From NCBI RefSeq assembly GCF_017163755.1, contig NZ_JAFIWC010000015.1, positions 62,001-126,000 on the forward strand: 64,000 nt of DNA, in the 5' to 3' direction. Below the pieces are notes generated by a model. The model was not told the DNA's origin. It was given only the letters and a program-made list of their open reading frames with translations, and searched no databases. The position numbers were made by a program, and so were the translations under genes. The stretch is from Xanthomonas sp. Its GTDB lineage: Bacteria > Pseudomonadota > Gammaproteobacteria > Xanthomonadales > Xanthomonadaceae. This document shows, piece by piece, positions 54,289-63,713 of the stretch; position 1 is the stretch's first letter, and every line of letters starts with the position of its first letter.

Positions 54289-54816
54289 ATGGAATCCATG
54301 CCAATGACCCGAAGCAACGTCGAGCGATTGCTGAAATGGCTGCAGGACGCCTACGCGATGGAACAGGAAGCCGACACCATGCTGACGGCGACCGCCAAGC
54401 GCATCGAGCACTATCCCGAGCTCAAGGCGCGCATCGAGCTGCACATCACCGAGACCCAGCAGCAGTCCGAGCAGGTCAGGCGCTGCATCGAACTGCTCGG
54501 CGGCTCCATCCCCACCCTCAAGAGCGCCGTCGCCAGCGTGATGGCCGGCGTGCATGCGGCCGGCAACTCGCTGATGAGCGACGAAGTGGCCAAGAGCGTG
54601 GGCATCAGTTACGCCTTCGAGCACATGGAGATCGCCAGCTACCGCGCGATCGTGGTCGCCGCCCGGGAAGCCGAGCAGATGGAGATCGCCGACATCTGCG
54701 CGGGCATCCTCGAGCAGGAGATCGCCATGGCCGAATGGCTCATCGAGCACCAGGAAGCGGTGATCCTCGCCTTCCTGCAACGCGAGCAGACCGAAGGCCA
54801 GACCGCCAAGACCTGA
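54289..54816 (+). CDS. DUF892 (YciF-like) ferritin-fold protein
   Basis: This 175-residue all-helical protein matches DUF892: LLKWLQDAYAMEQEADTML, IELHITETQQQSEQVRRCIE and KSVGISYAFEHMEIASYRAI. These proteins have a ferritin-like four-helix bundle and are produced under stress. The helices keep Glu/His pairs (EQE, HITE, FEHME) that could bind metal. It is followed after 53 nt by a second member of the family. Three in-frame ATGs lie near the start; the first is used. Confidence 0.85.
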   Translation: MESMPMTRSNVERLLKWLQDAYAMEQEADTMLTATAKRIEHYPELKARIELHITETQQQSEQVRRCIELLGGSIPTLKSAVASVMAGVHAAGNSLMSDEVAKSVGISYAFEHMEIASYRAIVVAAREAEQMEIADICAGILEQEIAMAEWLIEHQEAVILAFLQREQTEGQTAKT

Positions 54817-54869
54817 TCTGCCGCCCCTACCCAACCCCCATCCACCACCCGACCTACTGGAGCAACGAC

Positions 54870-55376
54870 ATGGCCGTGAAGACCATCGAAGACCTTTTCA
54901 TCCACGAACTGTCCGACATCGCCAACGCCGAGAAGCAGCTGACCAAGGCGCTGCCGCGCCTGGCGCGTGCGGCGACCAATCCCGCGCTGCGCGCCGCCTT
55001 CGAAAGCCACCTGGAGGAGACCCGCGGCCAGATCGAGCGCATCGACCAGATCGTCGAGTCGCTCGACATCCGCCTCAAGCGCATCAAGTGCGCGGCGATG
55101 GAAGGCCTGGTCGAGGAAGGCAAGGAAGTGATCGAGACGGTGGAAGCCGGCCCGGTGCGCGATGCGGCGCTGATCGGCGGCGCGCAGAAGGTCGAGCACT
55201 ACGAGATCGCCTCCTACGGCACCCTGGCCGCGATCGCCAAGCAGCTGGGCTACAAGGATGCCCTGCGCCTGCTGCTGGAGACGCTGGAAGAAGAGAAGTC
55301 CACCGACGAGAAGCTGACCCTGCTCGCCGAGCAGGGCGGCAACCAGGAAGCGGCGCAGAAGAGCAAGGCCGCCTGA
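54870..55376 (+). CDS. DUF892 (YciE/YciF-like) ferritin-fold protein
   Basis: This 168-residue protein starts TIEDLFIHELSDIANAEKQL, the classical YciF pattern, with a second half AALIGGAQKVEHYEIASYGT. It belongs to DUF892 like its upstream neighbour but is divergent from it. The two may form a mixed assembly. A ribosome site (GGAGCAACGAC) lies before the start. A strong hairpin follows at 55427. Confidence 0.9.
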   Translation: MAVKTIEDLFIHELSDIANAEKQLTKALPRLARAATNPALRAAFESHLEETRGQIERIDQIVESLDIRLKRIKCAAMEGLVEEGKEVIETVEAGPVRDAALIGGAQKVEHYEIASYGTLAAIAKQLGYKDALRLLLETLEEEKSTDEKLTLLAEQGGNQEAAQKSKAA

Positions 55377-55426
55377 CCCCGCGCCCGGCGCCGCCTTCGC
55401 GGCGGCGTCGGCACCGTGCAGTGCAC

Positions 55427-55456
55427 ACGCCGCCACGGGCCTGCCCGTGGCGGCGT
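55427..55456 (+). terminator. strong hairpin after the DUF892 pair
   Basis: ACGCCGCCACGGGC (55427-55440) and its perfect complement (55443-55456) form a stem of about 13 bp with a four-base loop, 50 bp after the stop codon. No long U-run follows. Confidence 0.65.
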
Positions 55457-55568
55457 CGTGTCGTGTGCAGGCATCGCGGCGCGATTCCGTTCGCCGCAGC
55501 CGCCGCTTTCACCTTCGCTTCGCCGGCGTGCGCACAAGGTGGCGACGGCCCGAGGAATTCGCGGACGG

Positions 55569-56282
55569 ATGAGACGCTTCGTACAAGCCTTCGCCATCGA
55601 GGAGGACCTGCCCGCGCAGCTCGATCCGGCGCTGCGCGCGGCGATGGCCGCGCACGAGGACCACTACAACCTCGGCAAGGGCGACACCGCGACGGTGATC
55701 GTGTGCCGCGACGGCGCGGCGCAGGTCGAGCGCCTGCAATGGGGCATCGTGCCGCGCTGGTCCAAGACCGCCGACACGCCCTACACCACGGTCACCGCGC
55801 GGCTGGAGCGCGCGGCCAGCAGCCGCATCTTCGCCAAGCCGTGGAAGGACCAGCATTGCATCGTGCCGCTGTCGGGCTACTACAAGTGGGACCGCAGCCG
55901 CAGGCCCGCGCAGCCGTACTACATCCACCACGCGCAGGGCCAGGCGCTGCTCGCGGCCGGCCTGTGGGAGCATTGGGAGCGCGACGGCCAGGCCCTGACC
56001 ACCTTCAGCTTCCTCACCCACGCCAACGCCGCGATCCCCGCGCCGCTGACCCCGGACGGGCCGATCTTCCTCGGCGCCGATCGCGCGCTGTCCTGGTTGC
56101 GCGGACCGCGGCTGTTTCCCGCCGCATTCCTGAAGACCGCGCCGCAGCCGGCGCTGCTGGCCTATCCGGTGTCGCCGGCGTACCGGCAGCGCGACCGCAA
56201 CGACTACACCTTGCTGGAACCGGTGGACGCGGGCGACGCCGCAGAATTTCCCGCCGACGAAGCGGACGAGGACGACGACTGA
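55569..56282 (+). CDS. SRAP (SOS response-associated peptidase/HMCES) family protein, catalytic residues lost
   Basis: This 237-residue protein has the SRAP fold pattern: N-terminal MRRFVQAF, the region LQWGIVPRW, DQHCIVPLSGYYKWDR and AAGLWEHW. True SRAP enzymes keep Cys2 (MCGRF), a Glu in GYYEW and a His in IHDRMP. Here Cys2 is replaced by Arg, the Glu by Lys (GYYKW), and the last motif reads PAPLTPDG. The NARAE motif is TARLE. It may bind DNA or abasic sites but should not crosslink them. The acidic C-terminus is EADEDDD. Confidence 0.82.
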   Translation: MRRFVQAFAIEEDLPAQLDPALRAAMAAHEDHYNLGKGDTATVIVCRDGAAQVERLQWGIVPRWSKTADTPYTTVTARLERAASSRIFAKPWKDQHCIVPLSGYYKWDRSRRPAQPYYIHHAQGQALLAAGLWEHWERDGQALTTFSFLTHANAAIPAPLTPDGPIFLGADRALSWLRGPRLFPAAFLKTAPQPALLAYPVSPAYRQRDRNDYTLLEPVDAGDAAEFPADEADEDDD

Positions 56283-56343
56283 GCCGGACGCTGGCGCCGG
56301 CGCCGGCCCGATGGCGCCGACAGGCAGCGGCGCCGTGCGCGAT

Positions 56344-56805
56344 CTACCAGCTGAAGCCGGCGACGAACATCTTCTGGTCCTGCACCCCGCCGCCGCAATT
56401 GGCGGCGACGTTGACCGCGCCCGCCTCCATCGCCCCGCCGGTCTCGCGCACCGCCTGCGATTCGTTGATGCACGCCGGGCCCATGGTGCCGGCCATGCGC
56501 GGATCCGGATTCGGCCGCACGTGTTCGACCAGCACGATGCGGCTGCGGCCGAACGCCTCCACCCGCGCCCCGCCCTTGCCGTCGCGGCTGAACCCGCACG
56601 GCGCCGGGATCGCCAGCGGCAACACCAGCGTGTCGCCACGCAGCAGCGCGCAGCGTCCATCGCGCTCGCCCAGCTGCAGCGCCTGGCCGGCGAACTGCAC
56701 CTGGGTCGACAGCGGCGCGGCCGGCGGCAACGGTTCGGCGCGCGCGGCGGCGGGCGACAGGACAATGGATGCGGCAACCACCGCGGCGCTCAGTCTGGCC
56801 ATCAT
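56344..56805 (-). CDS. secreted protein of unknown function
   Basis: This 153-residue protein has a signal peptide (LSAAVVAASIVLSPAAARAE). The mature part has paired cysteines (GRCALLR, APCGFSR, PACINES, ANCGGGV) that could form two disulphides in the periplasm. No domain is recognised. The start is preceded by AAGGAAGG. It is transcribed away from the SRAP gene's end, convergent to it. Confidence 0.7.
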   Translation of the reverse strand: MMARLSAAVVAASIVLSPAAARAEPLPPAAPLSTQVQFAGQALQLGERDGRCALLRGDTLVLPLAIPAPCGFSRDGKGGARVEAFGRSRIVLVEHVRPNPDPRMAGTMGPACINESQAVRETGGAMEAGAVNVAANCGGGVQDQKMFVAGFSW

Positions 56806-57066
56806 GCCTTCCTTGAAAGATCGGGCGCATAGTCTGACAGATGCGATGGCAGGCGCCCCCAATGCGAAGGGAGCGATCCGCAACCGCCCCCTCGACAGCG
56901 CGTGCGAGCCGCGCACGGCGCCACTGCGATCGGCCTGGCTGTGCTGGCCCGCCGCGCGCAGCCGGCCGGCAGGCTGGTGCGCAATCCCGCAGCGCCATGG
57001 TACGACGGACCGCTGGCGCCTGGAGGCGAACGGCCGCCGCATGCACCGCCACGCATCGTCCGCAAA

Positions 57067-57102
57067 CGACGACGCCGATGCGTTGCCGCACCGGCGTCGT
57101 CG
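57067..57102 (-). terminator. hairpin downstream of chemoreceptor gene
   Basis: CGACGACGCCG (57067-57077) pairs with CGGCGTCGTCG (57092-57102), with extra pairs inside. It lies 29 bp after the chemoreceptor stop on the minus strand. The remaining part of 56806-57066 has no recognisable gene. Confidence 0.65.
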
Positions 57103-57130
57103 GGCCTTCGCTAGCGGCCGGTTACGCGGC

Positions 57131-59404
57131 TCAGAACTCCTCCCACTCCGCGCTCTCCGCCAGCGCATGGCCGGCCTTGGCGTTCGCGGCCGGGCGCGGC
57201 GCGGGCCGCGGCGCCTTTTTCGCCGCCGCGGCGGCGGCCGGACGCACCGGCGCCTTCGCCGCCACCGGCCTGGGCGCTGCCGGCGCGGCGGACTGCGCGC
57301 CGCCGGCCAGGCGGAACACCGCCACCGCCCGGGTCAGGTCCGAGGCCTGGTCTTCCAGGCTCTTCGCCGCCGCGGTGGCTTCCTCCACCAGCGCCGCGTT
57401 CTGCTGCGTGGTCTCGTCCAGCTGCATCACCGTCTTGCTGACCTGCTCGATGCCCGAGCTCTGCTCGGCGCTGGCCGCGGAGATCTCGGCCATGATGTCG
57501 GTGACCCGCTTCACCGAGCTCACCACCTCGGCCATGGTGCTGCCGGCGCGCGCGACCAGCGCCGACCCCTGCTCGACTTCCTGCACCGAGTCGGAGATCA
57601 GGGTCTTGATCTCCTTCGCCGCGGCCGCCGAGCGCTGCGCCAGCGAGCGCACTTCCGAGGCGACGACCGCGAAGCCGCGGCCCTGTTCGCCGGCGCGCGC
57701 CGCTTCCACCGCCGCGTTGAGCGCCAGGATGTTGGTCTGGAAGGCGATGCCGTCGATCACGCCGATGATGTCGGCGATGCGCGCCGAGGCGGCGCTTATC
57801 GAGGCCATCGTGGTGACCACGTCGGCCACCACGCTGCCGCCGGTCTCGGCCACCTCGCCGGCGCCGAGCACCAGCTGGTTGGCCTGGCGCGCGCTGTCGG
57901 CGTTCTGCTTGACCGTGGAGGTCAGCTCCTCCATCGAGGCCGCGGTTTCCTCCAGGCTCGCCGCCTGCTGCTCGGTGCGCACCGACAGGTCGCTGTTGCC
58001 GGTGGCGATCTCGCTGGCGGCGGTGTTGATCGACTCGGCCGAGCGCTGGATGCCCTGCACGATGTCGGTCAGCTGCGCGGCGGTGCGGTTGGCCGCATCG
58101 GCCAGCTGGCCGAACGCGCCTTCGTAGCGCGCGTCCACGCGCTGCGACAGGTCGCCATCGGCGATCGCGCCCATGATCCGGCCCACGTCGGCCAGGCCGC
58201 TGTCGGCCTGGCGCATCAGCCGGTTCAGCGCCTGCACCATCTCGCCGAAGGCGTGCTCGTAGCGCGCTTCGTCGCCGCGCGCGGAGAAGTCGCCGCGCGC
58301 GGCCGCATCGGCCAGCCGCGCGATGTCGCCGTTGATCGCCGACAGGTTGGCCTTCACCGCATCCAGCGCCTCGTGCAGCGCGGCGCGCTGGCCGGGCAGG
58401 CGGCGCATGTCGCGGCGCAGGTCGCCGCGGCCGTACTCGCCCATGATCGCCATCGCCTCGACGATCGCGTCCAGGTGCTCGAACAGCGCGGTGTTCATGC
58501 CGTGCGCCAGGGTGCCGTAGTCGCCCGGGAAGTCCTCCGGCATGCGGTGGGTGATGTCCTCGCCCTGCTGCAGGCGCACCAGGGTCTGCATCTCGCCGTT
58601 GAAGCGCTGCAGCTGGTTCTGCATCTGCTGCATGCTCGCCATCAGCTGGCCGGTCTCGTCGCGCGACTCCACCGCGATCTTGTTGTCGAAGCGGCCCGAG
58701 GCGATGGCCTCGGCGGTGCGCGTGGCCGCACGCAGCGGCGTGCCGATCGCCGCGGCGATCAGCCAGCACAGGCCGACCACCAGCGCGACCACGCCGGCGC
58801 CGATCGCGGTCAGTACCTTGGTGAAGCCCAGCGCTTCGGCCTGGATGTCCTCGGCGTACACGCCCATCACCAGCACCCAGTTCCAGCCCGGGAAGACCTG
58901 CGCGTAGCTGATCTTCGGCAGCTGGTCGTCCTTGCCCGGCTTGGGCGCGCTGTAGTAGCTGAAGCCGTCGCCGCGGGTCACCGCGGTGCGGATGTCGCGA
59001 TAGACGTACTCGCCGGCATCGCTCTTGTAGTCGCTCATGTCGGTGCCGACCTTGCGCTTGGGATGCATGACGATGCGCATCTGCGGGTCGGTGATGAAGA
59101 AGTAGTCCACGCCGCCGTTGCTCTTCATGTCCGCCAGCGTCGCCCTGGCCGCCTCCTTGGCCTGCGCCTCGGTGAGCTCGCCGCGCTTGGCCTTGTCGGC
59201 GTAGTGCTGCATCACGCTGATGCCCATGTCCACCTGGCCCTTCACGCTCTGCTTGCGCGCGTCGACCAGATCCAGGTATTGCAGGCGCGCCGCGGAAACC
59301 GAAAGCAGGACCACGCCAACGGTGATGATCGCGCAGAGCAGCACGAATTTACGGGTCAATGGCAGGTTGGCCACGCGGCGGCGCAGAAAGACGACGGGGT
59401 TCAT
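57131..59404 (-). CDS. methyl-accepting chemotaxis protein with periplasmic Cache domain
   Basis: This 757-residue receptor has a first membrane helix ([20 protein letters not shown]), a single Cache ligand domain ([19 protein letters not shown] and [18 protein letters not shown]), a second helix near residue 210, HAMP-like segments and a long signalling domain. The hairpin tip is complete ([39 protein letters not shown]). The C-terminus EWEEF fits the xWxxF CheR-tethering motif. The Ala/Pro/Lys-rich linker before it is a flexible tether. The ligand is unknown, although such Cache domains often sense small organic acids. Confidence 0.95.
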   Translation of the reverse strand: MNPVVFLRRRVANLPLTRKFVLLCAIITVGVVLLSVSAARLQYLDLVDARKQSVKGQVDMGISVMQHYADKAKRGELTEAQAKEAARATLADMKSNGGVDYFFITDPQMRIVMHPKRKVGTDMSDYKSDAGEYVYRDIRTAVTRGDGFSYYSAPKPGKDDQLPKISYAQVFPGWNWVLVMGVYAEDIQAEALGFTKVLTAIGAGVVALVVGLCWLIAAAIGTPLRAATRTAEAIASGRFDNKIAVESRDETGQLMASMQQMQNQLQRFNGEMQTLVRLQQGEDITHRMPEDFPGDYGTLAHGMNTALFEHLDAIVEAMAIMGEYGRGDLRRDMRRLPGQRAALHEALDAVKANLSAINGDIARLADAAARGDFSARGDEARYEHAFGEMVQALNRLMRQADSGLADVGRIMGAIADGDLSQRVDARYEGAFGQLADAANRTAAQLTDIVQGIQRSAESINTAASEIATGNSDLSVRTEQQAASLEETAASMEELTSTVKQNADSARQANQLVLGAGEVAETGGSVVADVVTTMASISAASARIADIIGVIDGIAFQTNILALNAAVEAARAGEQGRGFAVVASEVRSLAQRSAAAAKEIKTLISDSVQEVEQGSALVARAGSTMAEVVSSVKRVTDIMAEISAASAEQSSGIEQVSKTVMQLDETTQQNAALVEEATAAAKSLEDQASDLTRAVAVFRLAGGAQSAAPAAPRPVAAKAPVRPAAAAAAKKAPRPAPRPAANAKAGHALAESAEWEEF

Positions 59405-59744
59405 AGCTATCCAGAAAGGCAGGTCAGGGGATATGCGCTGGTATCGGCCGCCGGGGCGGAAAACTTGACCGCCGGGGCGCGCGCTGGACGCGTGGCGCGG
59501 CCTTCCGACGGCGAAACCGTGGCGAGTGCCGCAAATCCATCCGGCCCGATCAGGCCGTGGTTTCAGGCTCGCAGCCGCGATCTCGGCCGAACCGATGCGA
59601 TCCATAACCGTTCAGGCGGACCTCTTTCACCGCGGCATGCAACGCGCGCCGCGGCCCGCGGCTCGGGGCTCGCGCATGGACGGATGGATCACCTGGGACC
59701 TGGCGCAGATGCTGGCCCGCCTCGCCGCGTCCCCTATCGGCACC
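59405..59744. other. intergenic region upstream of chemoreceptor, no gene seen
   Basis: These 340 bases hold no recognisable coding frame. They should contain the chemoreceptor promoter, but no clear sigma-28 or sigma-54 motif was found by eye. Confidence 0.45.
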
Positions 59745-60515
59745 TCAGGCCTGCAGCCGCTCCGCTTCGCGGTGCCACACCAGCCGATGGAAGTCGAAGC
59801 TGGACTGCAGCCGCGGCTTGACCACGTTGAAGAACGGCGACACGTCGAAATCGCGCGGCAGGTACAGGCTGTGGTGCCGGTGGTGCAGGACCTCGGCACT
59901 ATCGTCGGCATCGGGCGCCGGCGCAGGGGCGATGTCCGGCAGGATCGGATACCGGATCGAGCCGAAGGCCTGCGCCAGCAGCGTCGAGCAGATCGCCTTG
60001 GTCGGCTCGCCGCTGCCCAGTTCCAGGAAGCGCCGCTTCACCGACGAGGGCAGCGGCGGGGTGCGGATCAGGTAGCGCGCCAGGTCGAAGATGTTCTTCA
60101 GGTCGTAGCTGTTGCCCACGCGCGAGACCATGTAGTGGACCAGCGCCTCGATCTCGTCGCCGCCCAGCCCCACCGGCCGGCAGATGCGGGTGTGCAGCCC
60201 GGCGAACTCGCTCAGCCCGATCAGCCGCACGCCCACGTTGATGTCCACGTCGCAGAACAGCAGCGCTTCCTGCCCTGGCGCGGGCGGGCCCAGGTGGTCG
60301 CCGATGTACAGCGCCGCATGCGACCAGGTGGATTGGCTCAGGTACTTGATCGCGGTGGAGAAGCGGCTGTTGCCTTCCACCAGCAGCACGTCGCCCTTGC
60401 GCAGCGTCGCCGCCAGCAGCTGCGGCGGGCTCGTCGGCAACTCCGAATTGCGCCGCCGCGGCTTGGACAGGAACCGGGCGAGCGTGCGGCCGAGCAGGCG
60501 TGGCAGGGACAGCAT
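59745..60515 (-). CDS. permuted NlpC/P60 papain-like protein (YiiX/YebB-like)
   Basis: This 256-residue protein has the order of motifs seen in circularly permuted NlpC/P60 enzymes: first the His block (TWSHAALYIGDH, preceded by GDVLLVEGNSRFSTAIKYL) and an acidic residue, then the Cys block (KAICSTLLAQAF). FCDVDINVGVRL fits the central strands. No signal peptide or lipobox is seen, so it appears cytoplasmic or associated through the basic N-terminus. Members act on amide or ester bonds, often in lipids or peptidoglycan. No direct partner lies beside it. Confidence 0.8.
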   Translation of the reverse strand: MLSLPRLLGRTLARFLSKPRRRNSELPTSPPQLLAATLRKGDVLLVEGNSRFSTAIKYLSQSTWSHAALYIGDHLGPPAPGQEALLFCDVDINVGVRLIGLSEFAGLHTRICRPVGLGGDEIEALVHYMVSRVGNSYDLKNIFDLARYLIRTPPLPSSVKRRFLELGSGEPTKAICSTLLAQAFGSIRYPILPDIAPAPAPDADDSAEVLHHRHHSLYLPRDFDVSPFFNVVKPRLQSSFDFHRLVWHREAERLQA

Positions 60516-60729
60516 GGGTCAGCACCTAACCGATGGGCGTCGCGACGAAGGCTCTTCGCTTATCCACGTTGGCGGCCGCGCGGGCGGGTTCTTGAGACCA
60601 CGGCGGCATGCCGGCGCGGGCCGCCATCGCGATCCGGATGCCACGCTTGTACGCATCGCCCCGGGGCGAACGGCGGCTGCCGCGGCTACAGGACTTCAGC
60701 GGCCAAAGGCGCCAGCGAGGTGTCCATGC

Positions 60730-61620
60730 CTATCCCCGCAGTGCCGCGGCCGCCGCCTCGCGCAGCGCGCGGCCGAGATGGCCGAGCGTGTCCGAGCGCA
60801 CCGCCGCGTGCTGCCAGTACAGCGGGACGTCCAGCCAGCGCTTCGGATCGAGCACCACGATCCGTCCGCTTTCCAGCGCCGGCGCGATCAGCGATTCCGG
60901 CGCCAGGCACCAGCCCAGGCCCAATGCGGCGGCCTCCACGAAGCCGATCGATGTCGGCAGGTAGTGCACCGGGGGCGACAGGCGCGCGCGCGTGATCCGG
61001 CGCATGAACCGCCATTGCAACGCGTCCTTGCGGTTGAACACGATCAACGGCGCCGCGGCCATCGCGTCGGCGCGGAGCTGCGTCGGAAAATACCGCCTGG
61101 CGAACTGCGGCGAGGCGATGGCGAAGTAGCGCATGGCGCCCAGCGCCTGCACGTTGCATCCCTGCACCGGTTTGGCCTGGCCGGTGACCGCGCCCAGTAC
61201 CGAGCCGTTGCGCAGCATCTCCAGCGTGTGGTCCTGGTCGTCCACCCGCACGTCGAAGATGTAGCCGTGGCGCCGATGCAGCTCGGCCAGCCCGCCCAGG
61301 AACCAGGTCTGCAGCGAATCGTCGTTCACGGCGAGGGGGATCACGCGCGGCGCGGACGCGCGCAGCGGCGCGAAGTCGGCCAGGGCCTCGGCCTGCAGCG
61401 CCTGCATCGGCCTGACCCGCCGCAGCAGCCGTTCGCCCGCGGGCGTGGGCCGGCACGGTAGCTGCCGCACCACCAGCACCTGGCCCAGGCGGTCCTCGAG
61501 CGCCTTGATCCGCTGCGACACGGCGGACGGCGTCACCGACAGGCGTTGCGCCGCGGCGTCGAAGCTGCCTTCCTCGAGCACCGCGGCGAAGGCGGCCAGT
61601 TGCGGGTGGATCAGATCCAT
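60730..61620 (-). CDS. argP: LysR-family regulator ArgP
   Basis: This 296-residue protein starts with the LysR helix-turn-helix (LAAFAAVLEEGSFDAAAQRL, VTPSAVSQRIKALEDRLGQV). The ArgP type is indicated by RQLPCRPTPAGERLLRRVRP and, in the effector domain, LAVNDDSLQTWFL and GCNVQALGAMRYFAIASP. In E. coli ArgP activates argO in response to arginine and lysine. Here it is divergent from a LysE/ArgO exporter gene 107 bp away, the same arrangement as characterised lysG-lysE pairs. Confidence 0.93.
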   Translation of the reverse strand: MDLIHPQLAAFAAVLEEGSFDAAAQRLSVTPSAVSQRIKALEDRLGQVLVVRQLPCRPTPAGERLLRRVRPMQALQAEALADFAPLRASAPRVIPLAVNDDSLQTWFLGGLAELHRRHGYIFDVRVDDQDHTLEMLRNGSVLGAVTGQAKPVQGCNVQALGAMRYFAIASPQFARRYFPTQLRADAMAAAPLIVFNRKDALQWRFMRRITRARLSPPVHYLPTSIGFVEAAALGLGWCLAPESLIAPALESGRIVVLDPKRWLDVPLYWQHAAVRSDTLGHLGRALREAAAAALRG

Positions 61621-61645
61621 GGCGGGTGCTCGTTGGATTAGATTT

Positions 61646-61677
61646 CCTTAATAAGGTACAGAAAAATTAACTTTTCT
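61646..61677. promoter_or_regulatory. candidate ArgP operator in the argP-argO region
   Basis: The palindrome CCTTAATAAGG (61646-61656) and the inverted repeat AGAAAA/TTTTCT (61660-61677) lie in an unusually A/T-rich stretch between the divergent genes. They fit the dyad symmetry expected for LysR-type sites, though the exact ArgP site is not known here. Confidence 0.6.
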
Positions 61678-61727
61678 TGGGCCCGTCCCGGCGCCAGGCT
61701 TGCCGGACCGTCTCCAGGAACACCGCC

Positions 61728-62342
61728 ATGTCCTTCGCCGCCGCCTTCGCCGGATTCCTTGCCAGCGCCGGCCTGATCGTCGCCATCGGCTCGCAGAACG
61801 CCTTCGTCCTCAGGCAGGGCCTGTTGCGCCGCCATGTCGGGCTGGTCGTGGCCACCTGCGCGTTCGGCGACATCGCCCTCATCGTGTGCGGCGTGGCGGG
61901 CATCGGCGCAGTGGTGCACGAATGGCCCGCGCTGCTGCAGGCGCTGCGCTTCGGCGGCGCCGCGTTCCTCGCCGTCTACGGCCTGCTGGCCGCACGCCGC
62001 GCCTGGCGCGGCACAGCCGCGCTTGCGCCGGGCACCGAGCAAGCCACGAGCTGGCCGCGCGTGCTGCTGGCCTGCCTGGCCTTCACCTTCCTCAATCCGC
62101 ATGTGTACCTGGACACCATGATCCTGCTGGGCAGCCTCTCCACCCGCTATGCCGGCGCCGCGCGCTGGGCCTTCGCGACCGGCGCGTGCCTGGCCAGCGT
62201 GGCCTGGTTCGCGCTGCTCGGCTACGGCTCGCGCCTGCTGCTGCCGGTGTTCCGCAGTCCCCGCGCCTGGCGCGCGCTCGATGCGCTGATGGCGGTGTTC
62301 ATGCTGTCGTTGTGCCTGTTGCTGCTGAGGCCGCCCGGATGA
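61728..62342 (+). CDS. argO: LysE/ArgO family amino acid exporter
   Basis: This 204-residue inner-membrane protein has six hydrophobic helices. The LysE signature is at the start: GLIVAIGSQNAFVLRQGLLR. FTFLNPHVYLDTMILLGSLS is the second conserved block. It should export arginine or lysine, as in ArgO and LysE. The neighbour ArgP supports this. The start at 61728 matches the family; in-frame upstream ATG (61677) would lie in the operator region. Confidence 0.93.
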   Translation: MSFAAAFAGFLASAGLIVAIGSQNAFVLRQGLLRRHVGLVVATCAFGDIALIVCGVAGIGAVVHEWPALLQALRFGGAAFLAVYGLLAARRAWRGTAALAPGTEQATSWPRVLLACLAFTFLNPHVYLDTMILLGSLSTRYAGAARWAFATGACLASVAWFALLGYGSRLLLPVFRSPRAWRALDALMAVFMLSLCLLLLRPPG

Positions 62343-62408
62343 GCGACATGCCAATCGCAACCGCGCATGCAGCCCGGCCCGCCGCTACACGGCCAATGGC
62401 CGCGGGCG

Positions 62409-63713
62409 CTAGCCGGGGAAATAGCCGAGCAGGCCGAACCACAGGTACTGCAGCGGCACCAGCGCGATCAGGGTGACCGCGGCCACCGCCAGGCACAGTT
62501 TCAGCCCGTCGCGGAACGGGACCCGGCCCATCGTCATGGCGACCACGATCGGCGAGGCCTGGAACGGCAGCAGCGGCGTGGAGTAGCCGATCACCTGCAC
62601 CATCAGCACGGTCAGCAACGGCAATCCGGAAACCTGCGCCAACTCGCCGGCCAGCGGCGTGTACAGCGCGGGCACGCCATTGGCGGTGACCAGCAGGTTC
62701 AAGCCGCCGGCCACGCCTACCAGCGACGCGAAGCTGCGCCAGGTGCTATCCGGCCCCAGCGGCAGCACCGAGATCAACAGCTTTCCCAACAGGCTGCCCA
62801 GTCCCGAATACGCCACGAATGCGGCGAGCCCGAGAATGCCGGCCACGTACAGGCAGGTCTGGAAGTTGACGCCCTGCGCGAACTCCTCGCTGCCGAGAAA
62901 GCCCACGCGCGGAAGCAGGCAGACGCATGCCGCCGCCAGGCCGACCCAGGCCGGCGAGACGCCATGCAGCGCGTCGGTCATCCATAGCAGCAGGGTCAGC
63001 GCCAGCAGGATCGCCAGGCGACGCTCCTGGGCGCTCACGGGCGGGCGCGGTTCGCGCCGCGGCACGGGCACCGGCGTGGCGCGGAACAGCCAGTACACCG
63101 CCGCGACCAGCACCAGGCCCTTGAGCAGGCCGACGACCGGTGCCTGCAGCAGCAGGTAGGGCAGGTAGCGCAGGTGCAGACCGTATGCGCTCTCGGCGGC
63201 GCCGGCCATGACCAGGTTGGGCACGTTCGCCGGCAGGATGCTGCCGGAAAGCTGGTAGGTGCCGAAGCCCACCGCCAGCGCCAGGCCGACCTGGCCTTTG
63301 CTGCCCGAGGGCAATCCCGCCCGCTCGGCGATCGCCATCACCACCGGCATCAGCAAGGCGATGCGCCCCATGTTGGACGGCATCACGAAGGCGAGGCCGT
63401 AGGTCATCAGCACCACGCCGGACACCATCGTGAACCACGAGCCGGACAGATGCGGCTCCAGCGCGCCGGCGATGCGGTCGGCCAGCCCCACCTTGCGGAT
63501 CGCCGCTCCGAGCACGAAGCCGCTGAGCACCAGCCAGAAGGCGGCCGACGAGAAGCCGGAGAAGATCACCGCCGCCGGCACGGCGCTGGCGATGGTCGCG
63601 GCGGCGAAGAACAGCAGCGCGGTGAGGTACTCGGGCAGCTTCGCGGTGGCCCACAGCGCGATGGTCGCCAGCACGATGACCAGCGCCACGAGCGTGGGTG
63701 CGTCCATGGCCAT
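62409..63713 (-). CDS. DASS-family anion:sodium symporter (SLC13-like)
   Basis: This 434-residue inner-membrane protein has about 11-12 hydrophobic segments. DASS-type features are LVLSGFVLGAAIRKVGLADR, VMPSNMGRIALLMPVVMAIA (the SNT-like motif reads PSNMGR) and, in the second half, NLLVTANGVPALYTPLAGEL. The repeat pairs of helix-loop motifs are kept but not the classic Ser-Asn-Thr, so the substrate may differ from usual dicarboxylates or be sulfate-like. No neighbour indicates the substrate. The start with AGGA upstream is used. Confidence 0.82.
   Translation of the reverse strand: MAMDAPTLVALVIVLATIALWATAKLPEYLTALLFFAAATIASAVPAAVIFSGFSSAAFWLVLSGFVLGAAIRKVGLADRIAGALEPHLSGSWFTMVSGVVLMTYGLAFVMPSNMGRIALLMPVVMAIAERAGLPSGSKGQVGLALAVGFGTYQLSGSILPANVPNLVMAGAAESAYGLHLRYLPYLLLQAPVVGLLKGLVLVAAVYWLFRATPVPVPRREPRPPVSAQERRLAILLALTLLLWMTDALHGVSPAWVGLAAACVCLLPRVGFLGSEEFAQGVNFQTCLYVAGILGLAAFVAYSGLGSLLGKLLISVLPLGPDSTWRSFASLVGVAGGLNLLVTANGVPALYTPLAGELAQVSGLPLLTVLMVQVIGYSTPLLPFQASPIVVAMTMGRVPFRDGLKLCLAVAAVTLIALVPLQYLWFGLLGYFPG

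Noticed and set aside
55088-59821. A 1577-codon open frame on +
   Set aside because: It runs across the SRAP gene, a secreted protein and the chemoreceptor in wrong frames and has no recognisable domain.
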